A stretch of DNA of 64,000 nt from DATGZX01 sp035296965 (lineage in GTDB: Bacteria > Planctomycetota > Planctomycetia > Gemmatales > Gemmataceae): assembly GCA_035296965.1 (NCBI GenBank), contig DATGZX010000321.1, forward strand, positions 1 through 64,000. The letters are read 5' to 3'. Made by a program: the position numbers and the translations under genes. The notes beneath the pieces were generated by a model. That model ran no database searches and had not been told where the DNA came from. It worked only from the letters and a program-made list of their open reading frames with translations. This document shows positions 52,540 to 61,104 of this stretch, in pieces. The number at the start of each line of letters is the position of its first letter. Position 1 is the stretch's first letter.

Positions 52540-53625
52540 ATGACGGATGCACCTACGCCTTTGTCCCCGTTTCCTTTTCCCTTTGCCGTGGGAGCACTGC
52601 CAATGCCGGAGTTGCGTAAGGATCCGATCGTCGGCCGCTGGGTCATCATCGCCACGGATCGTGCCAAGCGTCCCATCAGCCCAAAGGTCGAGCCGCTCTC
52701 TCCCGGCACTGGCTATTGCCCCTTCTGCGAAGGCCATGAGGAAAAAACGCCGGGTGAGATACTGGCCTATCGCGACCGCAACACGCGGCCAAACGAGCGC
52801 GGCTGGCGCGTCCGAGTCGTGCCCAACAAATTCCCCGCGCTGCAAGTGGAAGGCGACCTCAACAAACGCGGCGAAGGCATCTACGACAAGATGAACGGCG
52901 TCGGGGCGCACGAGGTCATCATCGAATGTCCATTTCACGAACTAACGCTAGCCAATCTTTCGGAAGAGAACATCCGCGAGGTTCTCTGGGTCTATCGTGA
53001 CCGGCTCGTCGATCTGAAAAAGGACCCGCGCCTGGTCTACGGAATGCTGTTCAAGAACGCGGGCGCCGCCGCCGGGGCAACCCTGGAGCACACCCATTCG
53101 CAGCTCATCGTGACGCCGATCGTGCCTATTTCAGTTTTGGAAGAAATGAACGGCTCGCTGGAGTTTTTCACCTACCGCGGCCGCTGCATCTATTGCGACA
53201 TGATTCACCAAGAACTTGGTGCCGAGAAGCGCATCGTTCTGGATACGCCCAATTTCGTCAGCCTGGCTCCTTTCGCGAGCCGCTTTCCGTTCGAAACGTG
53301 GATCCTGCCCAAGAACCACAACAGTCATTTCGAGAACATCCAGAAGACCGAAGTGGACGAACTCGGCACCGTCCTCAAAACGATCCTGTTAAAACTGGAA
53401 ACCGCCCTGGACAAGCCGGCCTACAACTACATCATCCACACGTCGCCTTTCGACTCGCAGTCGCTGCCCCACTATCACTGGCACATCGAGGTGATCCCCC
53501 GCTTGACGCGCGTAGCCGGCTTCGAGTGGGGAACCGGTTTTTACATCAATCCCGTACCGCCGGAGCAAGCGGCCGCCTTTCTGCAAGAGACGGAAGTCGA
53601 TCTCGCGGCTCGGCCCCAGCGCTAG
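52540..53625 (+). CDS. galT: GalT-like nucleotidyltransferase (HIT superfamily)
   Basis: A 361-residue protein, ATG at 52540 with AGGAAG upstream. N-terminal GalT half: ELRKDPIVGRWVIIA, CPFCEGHE (CxxC, zinc), and VVPNKFPAL. The active-site motif reads LEHTHSQLIV where classical GalT has HPH. The C-terminal half has SLPHYHWHIEVIPR. The family transfers UMP or AMP between hexose phosphates through a covalent His intermediate. Its position between glgA and GH57 genes makes an ADP-glucose phosphorylase role plausible, as in plant GalT-like proteins with HSH motifs, but UDP-hexose activity is equally possible. Confidence 0.88.
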   Translation: MTDAPTPLSPFPFPFAVGALPMPELRKDPIVGRWVIIATDRAKRPISPKVEPLSPGTGYCPFCEGHEEKTPGEILAYRDRNTRPNERGWRVRVVPNKFPALQVEGDLNKRGEGIYDKMNGVGAHEVIIECPFHELTLANLSEENIREVLWVYRDRLVDLKKDPRLVYGMLFKNAGAAAGATLEHTHSQLIVTPIVPISVLEEMNGSLEFFTYRGRCIYCDMIHQELGAEKRIVLDTPNFVSLAPFASRFPFETWILPKNHNSHFENIQKTEVDELGTVLKTILLKLETALDKPAYNYIIHTSPFDSQSLPHYHWHIEVIPRLTRVAGFEWGTGFYINPVPPEQAAAFLQETEVDLAARPQR

Positions 53626-53626
53626 G

Positions 53627-53725
53627 ACGCAAAAAGGTGTCAGGACCCATTTCAGATCCAAGCTCCCGCTCACTTCAATCCTTCCGGCGCCAGGATCTGA
53701 AATGGGTCCTGACACCTTTTTGCGT
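53627..53725. repeat. 99-bp inverted-repeat element B
   Basis: Perfect 33-base arms (53627-53659 and 53693-53725) containing AAAAAGGTGTCAGGACCC enclose a 33-base spacer. The left arm begins one base after the stop codon region of the GalT-like gene. It belongs with elements A (27381) and C (61109) by its AAAAAGGxGTC core. Confidence 0.85.
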
Positions 53726-53837
53726 TCATCCCGTTACGAGTTGGCTTCTCGGGACGCAGTCCAGTAAAGTAATCTTGCCCTGATTCAGGTCGGCGACGGC
53801 CGCATTCTCGATCTACGCGCTCCGAAGGGATTCAGTC

Positions 53838-55991
53838 GTGGCTTTGCGCTTCGTCTTCGCGCTGCATAATCATCAGCCAGTCGGTAATTTCGACAGCGTC
53901 TTCGAGCGTGCCTATTGCGATGGTTACCGTCCTTTCCTCGACCTCTTCGAGCAGTATCCCGAAATTCCCTTCTCCCTGCACACCAGCGGCTGCCTGATGG
54001 AATGGCTGGTGGAGCGGAAGCCCGAATACGTCGAACGACTGCGCGGGCTGGTGGCGCGCGGCCAAGTCGAAATCATGGGCGGAGGTTTTTATGAACCGAT
54101 TCTGCCCATGATTCCCGCACACGACCGCGTGGGCCAGATCCGCACTTACCGCGACTACCTGGAGAATCTCTTCGCGACGAAGGTCCGCGGCATGTGGGTG
54201 CCGGAGCGCGTCTGGGAGCAGAACCTGGTGGCCGACATCGCGGCCGCGGGCATGGAGTACACCGTTCTCGACGACTTTCATTTCAAACAGGCCGGTTTGG
54301 AAGAACGTCAACTGTTTGGCTACTACGTAACCGAGGACGAAGGCCGGCTGCTGCGCATATTTCCCGGCAGCGAGAGGATGCGCTACCTCGTGCCATTCCG
54401 CAACCCCGAAGAGACGATAGCCTACTTTGGCGAAGTCGCATCCCAGAATCCCGATGCCATCATTGTCTTCGCGGACGACGGAGAAAAATTCGGCTCATGG
54501 CCCGAGACGCATCGACACTGTTACCAGGACGGCTGGCTGCGCCGCTTTCTCGACGCGCTCCGCTATGCCGGTGGCTGGGTGCGGTTTTGCACCTTTGCTC
54601 AAGCGCTCGATCAGACCCGGCCGGCCGGCAAGGTTTATCTGCCCGATTGCAGCTACCGGGAGATGACGGAATGGGCGCTGCCGGTGGAGAAGCTCATCAC
54701 CTATCGCCGGCTACTTCGCGACCTGGAGCATGATCCGCGTAAGCAAGAGATCCAGCGCTTCCTGCGCGGCGGCTACTGGCGCAACTTCAAGGTGAAGTAT
54801 CCGGAGACGCAAGAGATGTATGGCCGCATGCTCGAAGTTAGCCAACGCCTGCAGGAACCAAACGAAATGCCGGAGAAATCCCTGTCCCGGGCCCGGCAAG
54901 AGTTGTACCGCGCCCAGTGCAATTGCGCATGGTGGCATGGAGCCTTCGGCGGTCTCTATCTCCCGCACTTGCGCAATGCTGTCTACCAGCATCTCATCGC
55001 CGCGGAAAACATGTTTTTGGAGCACACGCGACAAGACGAATGCTGGGTCGAGCTCGATCGCACTGATTTGAACCTGGACGGCGCACCGGAAGTTTGTCTG
55101 CGGAATAGCAAGATGGCTGCGTATCTGAATCCGCAGTCCGGCGGCAGCCTTTACGAACTCGATGTCCGCGGCGTCCGGCATAATCTGCTGGCCACGCTCG
55201 CGCGCCGGCCTGAGGTGTATCATGAAGCGATTCGCCAGCAGACTCAGATCGGTGGGAGCCAGGGCTCCCAGGAACGCGTCGTCTTCAAACAGGCCGGGCT
55301 CGATCGCCTCCTGCAATACGACGCCTACTTGCGCAAGAGCCTGATCGATCATTTCTATGAGGCGCAAGTCACCCTCGAACAGCTCGCCGGCTGTCAGGAG
55401 ATCGAACTCGGTGACTTCGTGACCGGAGAATACGAGCAGCGTGTCGAAAAAAATGGAAACGAAGTGCGAGTCACGCAGCAACGCTCCGGGCAGGCGGCCG
55501 GTTGTTCGGTTCGGGTTAGCAAGGAGATTTGTCTTCGCGCGACTGCCGACGTAGTCGAGATCGCCTATCGCCTGGAGAATTTGCCGCGCTCGCGTGGACC
55601 GCAGGGCCTTCTCCATTTTGCGATCGAATTCAATTTTGCGGGCATGGCGGCGGGCGCCGACGATCGCTACTTCTATTATGATGGGCAACAACGTGCGGGG
55701 CAGCTCCAGACGCAGCAGAGTCTAGCGAATATCAGCCTGATTGGGCTTGTGGACGAATGGCTCGGGCTCGACGTGTCGCTGACGCTTTCCCGGCCCGGCG
55801 GCATCTGGACATTTCCGGTGCAGACGGTCAGCCAATCCGAGGGCGGCTGTGAGCTGGTCCATCAAAGCTCTGCCGTCATACCTCACTGGTTGATCGAGCC
55901 GGACGGCACCGGCCGCTGGGAAGTTCATTTGTCATTGCGGCTGGATATTTCGCGAGCGGAGAAACAAGCGAAAACTTCCGCCAATATGTAG
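53838..55991 (+). CDS. GH57 4-alpha-glucanotransferase/alpha-amylase type protein
   Basis: A 717-residue protein with a GTG start at 53838 and GAAGGGA upstream. The N-terminal GH57 barrel has FALHNHQPVGNFD, GFYEPILPMIP, and GMWVPERVWE with nucleophile Glu123, and FADDGEKFGSW with the acid/base Asp at 213 or 214. The C-terminal half matches the DUF1925/DUF1926 beta domains of Thermococcus-type 4-alpha-glucanotransferases (GGSLYELDV, LLHFAIEFNF, VELD). It should transfer or hydrolyse alpha-1,4-glucan segments. Cytoplasmic, and part of the glgA cluster. Confidence 0.92.
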   Translation: MALRFVFALHNHQPVGNFDSVFERAYCDGYRPFLDLFEQYPEIPFSLHTSGCLMEWLVERKPEYVERLRGLVARGQVEIMGGGFYEPILPMIPAHDRVGQIRTYRDYLENLFATKVRGMWVPERVWEQNLVADIAAAGMEYTVLDDFHFKQAGLEERQLFGYYVTEDEGRLLRIFPGSERMRYLVPFRNPEETIAYFGEVASQNPDAIIVFADDGEKFGSWPETHRHCYQDGWLRRFLDALRYAGGWVRFCTFAQALDQTRPAGKVYLPDCSYREMTEWALPVEKLITYRRLLRDLEHDPRKQEIQRFLRGGYWRNFKVKYPETQEMYGRMLEVSQRLQEPNEMPEKSLSRARQELYRAQCNCAWWHGAFGGLYLPHLRNAVYQHLIAAENMFLEHTRQDECWVELDRTDLNLDGAPEVCLRNSKMAAYLNPQSGGSLYELDVRGVRHNLLATLARRPEVYHEAIRQQTQIGGSQGSQERVVFKQAGLDRLLQYDAYLRKSLIDHFYEAQVTLEQLAGCQEIELGDFVTGEYEQRVEKNGNEVRVTQQRSGQAAGCSVRVSKEICLRATADVVEIAYRLENLPRSRGPQGLLHFAIEFNFAGMAAGADDRYFYYDGQQRAGQLQTQQSLANISLIGLVDEWLGLDVSLTLSRPGGIWTFPVQTVSQSEGGCELVHQSSAVIPHWLIEPDGTGRWEVHLSLRLDISRAEKQAKTSANM

Positions 55992-56034
55992 GAGTCACGA
56001 CAGAGTTCGATGACCCTCGGCGGAGGAGTGATGG

Positions 56035-56649
56035 ATGCGCATTGGCGTTTTTGGAGGAACCTTTGATCCGGTCCACTTGGGGCATCTGATCCTTGCGGAT
56101 CAGTGCCGGGAGCAAGCGCGGCTGGACCAGGTGTTGTTCATTCCCGCCGCCCGGCCGCCGCATAAGCTCGAGCAGCCCTTGACTCCGTTTGCCCAGCGCG
56201 TGGAGATGCTCCAGCTAGCTTTGGCCGGACAGCCTGCTTTTCGCGTGGATGAGCTGGAGAAGGATAGGCCGGGCCCGAGCTACACCGTGGATACTCTGGA
56301 AGAGCTGCAGCACCGAGTTGCCCGCGCCGAGTTGTTCCTGATCATTGGTTCGGATTGCTTGCCCGATCTGGCGTCGTGGCAATCGCCGGGCCGGATAGCG
56401 GAACTGGCTACCTTGCTGGTCGCGCCGCGATCGGGCTCGAATTCTTCGGCTCCGGAGCAGTTGCGTGCCGGACTGCAACTGCCGTCCGCAGTGAAATTGC
56501 GCCACCAGGCAATCGGGATGCCCCTGATCGGGATTTCGAGTCGGGAATTGCGTCAGAAAGTGGCGAGCGGCGGCAGTATTCGTTATCTCGTGCCCCGCGC
56601 CGTCGAGTGCTACATCGAGGCTCAGCGCCTGTACGTTGGCAATCCGTAG
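56035..56649 (+). CDS. nadD: Nicotinate-nucleotide adenylyltransferase
   Basis: A 204-residue enzyme of normal length. It has the nucleotidyltransferase start GVFGGTFDPVHLGHLILADQ (residues 4-23), the PPHK loop, SYTVDTLEEL, the IIGSDCLPDLASW motif, and ISSRELRQKV near the C-terminus, the family's ISSTxIR counterpart. It makes deamido-NAD+ from nicotinate mononucleotide and ATP. It starts 43 bases after the GH57 gene and is likely co-transcribed with it. Confidence 0.96.
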   Translation: MRIGVFGGTFDPVHLGHLILADQCREQARLDQVLFIPAARPPHKLEQPLTPFAQRVEMLQLALAGQPAFRVDELEKDRPGPSYTVDTLEELQHRVARAELFLIIGSDCLPDLASWQSPGRIAELATLLVAPRSGSNSSAPEQLRAGLQLPSAVKLRHQAIGMPLIGISSRELRQKVASGGSIRYLVPRAVECYIEAQRLYVGNP

Positions 56650-56665
56650 CCGGCTGGCCGACCGT

Positions 56666-57145
56666 CTAACCAAACTGCAGCAGCGTGCTCCACGACGGGT
56701 TGCGGACAAACTCACAGCCAAGCTCCCAGCGATTGTCCCCACCCGGCCAACAGCGTTTCACCTGGACCTGCACCCAGGGACTATCGACGGGCACATCGGC
56801 AGCGCGCACGGTCAAAAGGGCGCATTCCTTCACTTCGCGATCGAACAAAAGGCAGAGCCCACCCAGGGAACGGTCCACGATCCAGCCTTCTTCAGGAGGC
56901 GATTCCGCATTCTCATTGGAGATGTAAACTCTGATCTGCTTGCCCGGCCGCCGAGCCGAATAGCGGCGTTCCGAGGGGCTGCCTTCGAGGAATGGGTCTT
57001 GAGGCGTAAGGTTCTTGGGCGGCGCAGCTGAGTGACGCCTCCGCAGGAAGAATAGACCCACTAGCGCCGTCAGCGACGTGAAGGCCACTCCGACCAATAA
57101 GGCAATCCAAGATTGCCATTGAATGTGAGTAAATTCCGAAAACAC
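56666..57145 (-). CDS. Membrane-anchored PilZ domain protein
   Basis: A 159-residue protein. One transmembrane helix (about 12-33) and a short linker precede a PilZ domain (about 58-155). The c-di-GMP signature is recognisable: RRYSARRPGKQ supplies an RxxxR-like basic motif, and DRSLGGLCLL the (D/N)xSxxG motif. It therefore may bind c-di-GMP at the inner face of a membrane and control motility or exopolysaccharide. It converges with nadD, 16 bases apart. Confidence 0.85.
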   Translation of the reverse strand: MFSEFTHIQWQSWIALLVGVAFTSLTALVGLFFLRRRHSAAPPKNLTPQDPFLEGSPSERRYSARRPGKQIRVYISNENAESPPEEGWIVDRSLGGLCLLFDREVKECALLTVRAADVPVDSPWVQVQVKRCWPGGDNRWELGCEFVRNPSWSTLLQFG

Positions 57146-57292
57146 TGCCGGTAGCCCCTCTGATCACGTATGAAAGAGGGCTCGTTGTCGATTGAACTCG
57201 GGCGGATCGGCACGCGAGCTATTTGAACCTACGTCCCAAACCTAGCACGCCAATTAGGAGCGGGCAAATCAGCCGTTCTTGTGCCGCAAGAA

Positions 57293-58162
57293 TCAAATCC
57301 AGAGTTTCACGCGTTCCAATAATTTGGCAGGAAGTTTGCTCTCAATGAAACGCCTGATCTCCTGGGGATGGTAGCGCGTGCTGAAGTGCGAAAAGATGAT
57401 TAGTTCGTTATGGAAACGATCTACCCGTTCCAGCACATCGTCCAGGTGCATGTGGCCGAACTTATGGATCTTCTCCCGGCGATGACCTGGCCGAATGAAG
57501 CTTACCTCAGTGATGAGGATTTTGGCTTCGAAAACGGGTGGATAGCCGTCCAGGCCGGCAGGGCTCGTATCACCCGTGTAAGCGAGCAGTGGCATGCGCA
57601 CTTCGCGCGTGACCTGGGTACCGCTGAGCCGCAAATCGCGGATGCGGTCGCCCGGCAAACCTTGGTACTCTTCCTTCAACTTGAGGCGCCGATCCCAGAC
57701 CACGTATCCGAGCGACGGGATCGTGTGCGTCGTCGGGAAAGTCGTGATCACCAGTTCGCGCGATAGCTCTATTTCGTCACCCGCTTTGAGGCCATTGAGC
57801 TGGCAGAGCATCCGGCCCCTGTCGAGCCGCTGCATGATGAGGAGCAGTCTGCGCACGTCTTCCACGGCCTCGATAGGCACGTACACGGTCGGCGGCTCCA
57901 TGCGCATCATGCGCCGCCGCGCCACGTACACCGGCAGAGCGGCCACATGGTCCAGGTGGGTGTGGGTCATGAACCACGTAGGCGTGCCCATGAAGTCCCA
58001 AGGCTGCGCACCAAGGTCGAAGCCAATCTTCAGCTCGGGAATGCGCCAGTAGGTCTGCACTGCAGCGCGCGAGTACCCTTCAATGGTCAATCCTGCATGC
58101 TGATGGGAAAGGAACGGAGCATTATCCACGGTCATCGGGCCCTCGACAGGGGTGCGCATCAT
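57293..58162 (-). CDS. Metallo-beta-lactamase fold hydrolase (RNase Z-like)
   Basis: A 289-residue protein. The metal-binding motif THTHLDH is at residues 66-72 (His67, His69, Asp71, His72), followed by the later ligands in AYTGDTSPAG and HMHLDDVL, and FSHFSTRYH near the end. The arrangement, with a long exosite region in the middle, is close to plant- and planctomycete-type RNase Z-like proteins, though a general phosphodiesterase or hydrolase role is possible. Start is the ATG at 58162 or 58159; no strong ribosome binding site. Confidence 0.85.
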   Translation of the reverse strand: MMRTPVEGPMTVDNAPFLSHQHAGLTIEGYSRAAVQTYWRIPELKIGFDLGAQPWDFMGTPTWFMTHTHLDHVAALPVYVARRRMMRMEPPTVYVPIEAVEDVRRLLLIMQRLDRGRMLCQLNGLKAGDEIELSRELVITTFPTTHTIPSLGYVVWDRRLKLKEEYQGLPGDRIRDLRLSGTQVTREVRMPLLAYTGDTSPAGLDGYPPVFEAKILITEVSFIRPGHRREKIHKFGHMHLDDVLERVDRFHNELIIFSHFSTRYHPQEIRRFIESKLPAKLLERVKLWI

Positions 58163-58164
58163 AA

Positions 58165-58265
58165 AGGCACAAAGGACACCAAAGCCACACCCAATAGACA
58201 GACAAGAGAGAACCCCGAAGAGTTCTCTTTTGCCCTGAGGCGTCTTCTTCGTGTCCTATGTGCCT
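58165..58265. repeat. Imperfect inverted repeat with AGGCACAAAGGACAC arms
   Basis: Arms AGGCACAAAGGACAC (58165-58179) and GTGTCCTATGTGCCT (58251-58265) match at 14 of 15 positions. Between them lies a second hairpin, GAGAACCCCGAAGAGTTCTC (about 58208-58227). It begins three bases upstream of the MBL start, so it could fold in that gene's leader. Confidence 0.6.
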
Positions 58266-58862
58266 GAGGGGGCCTCGCGACGCCCCATGCCGTTTTTTCT
58301 ATGGAAAATGGCCGAACGGACGATGAGTGACCGCGACGCCACGGCGGCGGCCAGCCAAGGAACTCGACATGCCACGAATGGAAAAGCCGGTCGGCCCAGT
58401 GTGCCTGCCGACCTTGAGGAGAATGCAGAAGATAGAAGCGGCGCGGAGGACGGCCTCGGCCTCGGAAGCTGCGCGAAGGTCGGACCCCTGGCGTTTCTGT
58501 GATAGTTTCGATCAGTGAAAGCTTTTGGCAGGTTTCCGTATTCTCGGCCCGATAGAGAAACCCCGGCTGGGCGGTTCCGATTACATAAGGCATGCGGAAC
58601 GCGCGCAATTTAAGGAATATGCCGCTGCTAGCCGATACTAGCTTATGGTTTCCCGACGGTCGCTTTGCCGTTAGCGGCGAAGGGCCCGCCGGCGCGCGAC
58701 AACGTCCGGGGTGATCTTGACCGAGAAGCATAGAAACCTCATAGTTCGCGGCCTGGCAGGTTCTTATTCGACGCGCAGCCGTTCCACAGGAACTGCGGCC
58801 GCCGAACGATCACCTCTGAAATGCAGAGAACCGCGATTCCCAGGCCAACAGGAGCCACTCTG
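58266..58862. other. Gene-free region
   Basis: About 600 bases. The minus-strand frame at 58159-58731 is Arg/Pro/Ser-rich without domain or ribosome binding site and runs through the repeat. Nothing else is supported; the region should hold the promoter of the glycine-zipper gene. Confidence 0.5.
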
Positions 58863-59420
58863 ATGAACCGGATACGCTTCTTCGCTGCCGCACTGATCCC
58901 TGTCCTAGCCGTGTGCGGCTGCAGTTCGATGAACAACACCGAGGCAGGCGCCGGGGCAGGCGGACTCATCGGCGCCGGCACCGGTGCCTTGATTGGTAGC
59001 GCAACCGGGCATACGGGGGCGGGAGCTCTCATTGGCGCGGGCGTAGGCGCCGTATCCGGCGGCCTGATCGGCCATGCGGTTGACAAATCGGAGGAAAGAA
59101 CCGCCGCCCAGATCGCGGCTGCTAACCCACGGGGGCCGATGGGTCTGATCGATGTGGTGCAAATGAGCCAGGCCCACGTTGGGGATGATGTAATTATCTC
59201 GCAGATCCGCACGACTGCATCTGTTTTCCGCCTGTCCTCGGCTGACACGATCTATTTGAAGCAGCAGGGAGTCAGCGACGCCGTCATTACCGAGATGCTT
59301 GCCACCGCGACGCGCTATCCACCTACCGTGGCTGTGCCCGTTTACGGTCCACCTGTTTATGCCGACCCGCCGCCCGTCAGCGTCGGTGTCGGATTCGGCT
59401 ACTATGGCCGCAGATGGTAA
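58863..59420 (+). CDS. Glycine-zipper lipoprotein
   Basis: 185 residues from the ATG at 58863, AGGAG nine bases upstream. A lipoprotein signal ends LAVCGC (Cys at about residue 20). Residues 25-75 form a glycine zipper (AGAGAGGLIGAGTGALIG, GAGALIGAGVGAVSGGLIGHAVD), a repeated GxxxG pattern that packs helices in membranes. A middle domain (IDVVQMSQAHVGDDVIISQIRTT) and a Pro/Tyr-rich tail follow. Probable envelope-stabilising protein. Confidence 0.85.
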   Translation: MNRIRFFAAALIPVLAVCGCSSMNNTEAGAGAGGLIGAGTGALIGSATGHTGAGALIGAGVGAVSGGLIGHAVDKSEERTAAQIAAANPRGPMGLIDVVQMSQAHVGDDVIISQIRTTASVFRLSSADTIYLKQQGVSDAVITEMLATATRYPPTVAVPVYGPPVYADPPPVSVGVGFGYYGRRW

Positions 59421-59430
59421 TCGCAACTTG

Positions 59431-59464
59431 GGCTTGCGTTTCGCAACGGCGCGAGACGCAAGCC
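59431..59464. terminator. Bidirectional terminator hairpin
   Basis: GGCTTGCGTTTCGC/GCGAGACGCAAGCC, a 14-bp stem with one mismatch around ACGGC-type loop bases. It lies 10 bases after the glycine-zipper stop and directly against the stop of the methyltransferase gene, serving both convergent transcripts. Confidence 0.75.
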
Positions 59465-60232
59465 TCACTCTTTCTTTTCTCCGGGGACGGCCTTCCCCAT
59501 TTTTTCGAAGACTACAATGTGCTGAGCCGGTAAGACGTCCAGCGTCTGTTTCCATTTCACGGGCTGCACTGCCATCTCTTTGCGCACCTGCTTTTCGGTC
59601 ATCTTGTGTACCAACTTGATCCACACCTTGGGATCCTCCAGGCGGTACTCGACAAACACCAGCCGGCCGCCGGGCTTCAGTGCCTGAATCATCGCTTCCG
59701 CCATTTCCACCGGGTACTCGAACTCGTGGTAGACATCGACCATCAAGATTAGGTCGACGGTGTTGGCCGGTAACTTGGGATCCTTCTCGGTCCCACGAAT
59801 CGGTTCGACATTGTTCACCATGCGGGCCTTCATGCGCTCGCGGATCAGAGCAAGCATCTCCGGCTGAATGTCGACGGCCAACACCTTGCCCTTGGGGCCG
59901 ACGCGGTCGGCGAGGCGAAAAGTCAAGTAACCGCTGCCCGCGCCAATGTCGGCGACTACATCCCCTGGATGTAGCTTGAGAGCGTCGAGCAGCTTGGTAG
60001 GCTGCTCTTCCTTCTCGCGTTCGGGCCGTTCGAGCCAACCTGCGGCCTCGTGTCCCATGACGTGCGCGATCTCGCGGCCCATGTAGAACTTGCCGATGCC
60101 ATTAGGGTCGTGCTCTGCGCGCGTCTCGTAGCGAGGTTTGCCCTCTGGCTTGGACTCTGGCGCCCGGGCGTAAATCGGCAGCGCCAGAATAAATGGCCAA
60201 AGCAATATGATCGGCGAACGGATGCGTCTCAC
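59465..60232 (-). CDS. Class I SAM-dependent methyltransferase with signal peptide
   Basis: 255 residues, GTG start at 60232 with GGAG nine bases upstream. Residues 1-23 look like a signal peptide (hydrophobic IILLWPFILALPIYA), so the enzyme may be exported or anchored. The methyltransferase fold follows: motif I VADIGAGSGYLTFRLA, AVDIQPEMLALI, and LILMVDVYHEFEYP, ending with KPGGRLVFVEYR. The substrate is unknown. It lies just downstream of the SDR gene, 78 bases away, on the same strand. An exported SAM enzyme is unusual because SAM is cytoplasmic. Confidence 0.85.
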   Translation of the reverse strand: MRRIRSPIILLWPFILALPIYARAPESKPEGKPRYETRAEHDPNGIGKFYMGREIAHVMGHEAAGWLERPEREKEEQPTKLLDALKLHPGDVVADIGAGSGYLTFRLADRVGPKGKVLAVDIQPEMLALIRERMKARMVNNVEPIRGTEKDPKLPANTVDLILMVDVYHEFEYPVEMAEAMIQALKPGGRLVFVEYRLEDPKVWIKLVHKMTEKQVRKEMAVQPVKWKQTLDVLPAQHIVVFEKMGKAVPGEKKE

Positions 60233-60309
60233 AAGATTGATCTCCAGGGGCGAAATAGGGAACGTGGATTTGCGCAGATCGAATTCGCGATCAATTGAAC
60301 CATCGCTCC

Positions 60310-61095
60310 TCACAACTCGCCCGTGCCGCGTTTCGACCAGTACGGCAATTGCGTTCCGCCATCCACGGACAGCGTGCTCCCGGTGATGTATTCGGAAGCC
60401 GGGTCAACGAGAAATAGCACGGCGCGTGCAATTTCTTCGGCTCGGGCCAGCCGGCCCAATGGCAGGGCGGCACCCGCGCGGCGAAGCACGTCTTCTGAAA
60501 AATACTTGCGCTCGCCCGGTGTGTCGGTCCAACCCGGGTAGACGATGTTGACGCGGATGCCGTAGCGAACCAGCTCGAGCGCAGCAGTGCGTGCCATCTG
60601 GTCGACGGCGGCCTTGGCCATGTTGTAGGCCATGCTGGTGGGGAAAGCCTGGACAGCGTGGATGGAGCTGATCACGATCAGGTTGCCGCCCGATCCCTGG
60701 CGGATCATCTGATGGGCTGCCGCGCGCAGATTATAGAATGTCCCCCACATCGTCACATCGATGGTGCGTCGAAAAGCGGCCATGTCCGCCTCGACGAAGA
60801 GGGCCTCGTCGCTGTGCGCTGCATTGGCGACGAGGATGTCCAGCCGGCCAAGATCTCGAACCGCCTGGGCGACCATCGCTTCGACCGCTTGCTGGTCCGC
60901 GACATCCACGCAGAAGAGCAGGGCACGTCGGCCCAGGGCGCGCACTTCCTTTGCCAATTGCTCTGCTGACTCAGGATAGGTCAGATAATTAATAGCGACG
61001 TCCGCACCTTCCTGCGCGAGAGCAAGCGCGATCGCCCGCCCGATGCCGGCCGAAGCGCCTGTTACGAGAGCCGTCTTGCCTGTCAGCGTACCCAT
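60310..61095 (-). CDS. Short-chain dehydrogenase/reductase (FabG-like)
   Basis: A 261-residue SDR. The NAD(P) motif TGASAGIGRAIALALA is at 13-28, NAAH at about 91-94, and the catalytic Ser, Tyr, Lys lie in VISSIHAVQAFPTSMAYNMAKAA (Tyr near residue 157). The C-terminal EYITGSTLSVDGG is typical of 3-oxoacyl-ACP reductase-like members. It reduces a ketone or oxidises an alcohol; the substrate is open. The stop lies close to the methyltransferase start, so the two genes may be co-transcribed. Confidence 0.93.
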   Translation of the reverse strand: MGTLTGKTALVTGASAGIGRAIALALAQEGADVAINYLTYPESAEQLAKEVRALGRRALLFCVDVADQQAVEAMVAQAVRDLGRLDILVANAAHSDEALFVEADMAAFRRTIDVTMWGTFYNLRAAAHQMIRQGSGGNLIVISSIHAVQAFPTSMAYNMAKAAVDQMARTAALELVRYGIRVNIVYPGWTDTPGERKYFSEDVLRRAGAALPLGRLARAEEIARAVLFLVDPASEYITGSTLSVDGGTQLPYWSKRGTGEL

Positions 61096-61104
61096 ATCTT
61101 GCGC

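Noticed and set aside
52206..52543. Short open frames in the REP region
   Set aside because: All translate the palindromic repeats (Pro/Arg/Gly) and have no independent support.
54711..55691. 326-codon minus-strand frame
   Set aside because: Antisense to the second GH57 gene, which is unambiguous.
58159..58731. 190-codon minus-strand frame
   Set aside because: Translates an inverted repeat and Arg/Pro-rich sequence; no start signal or domain.
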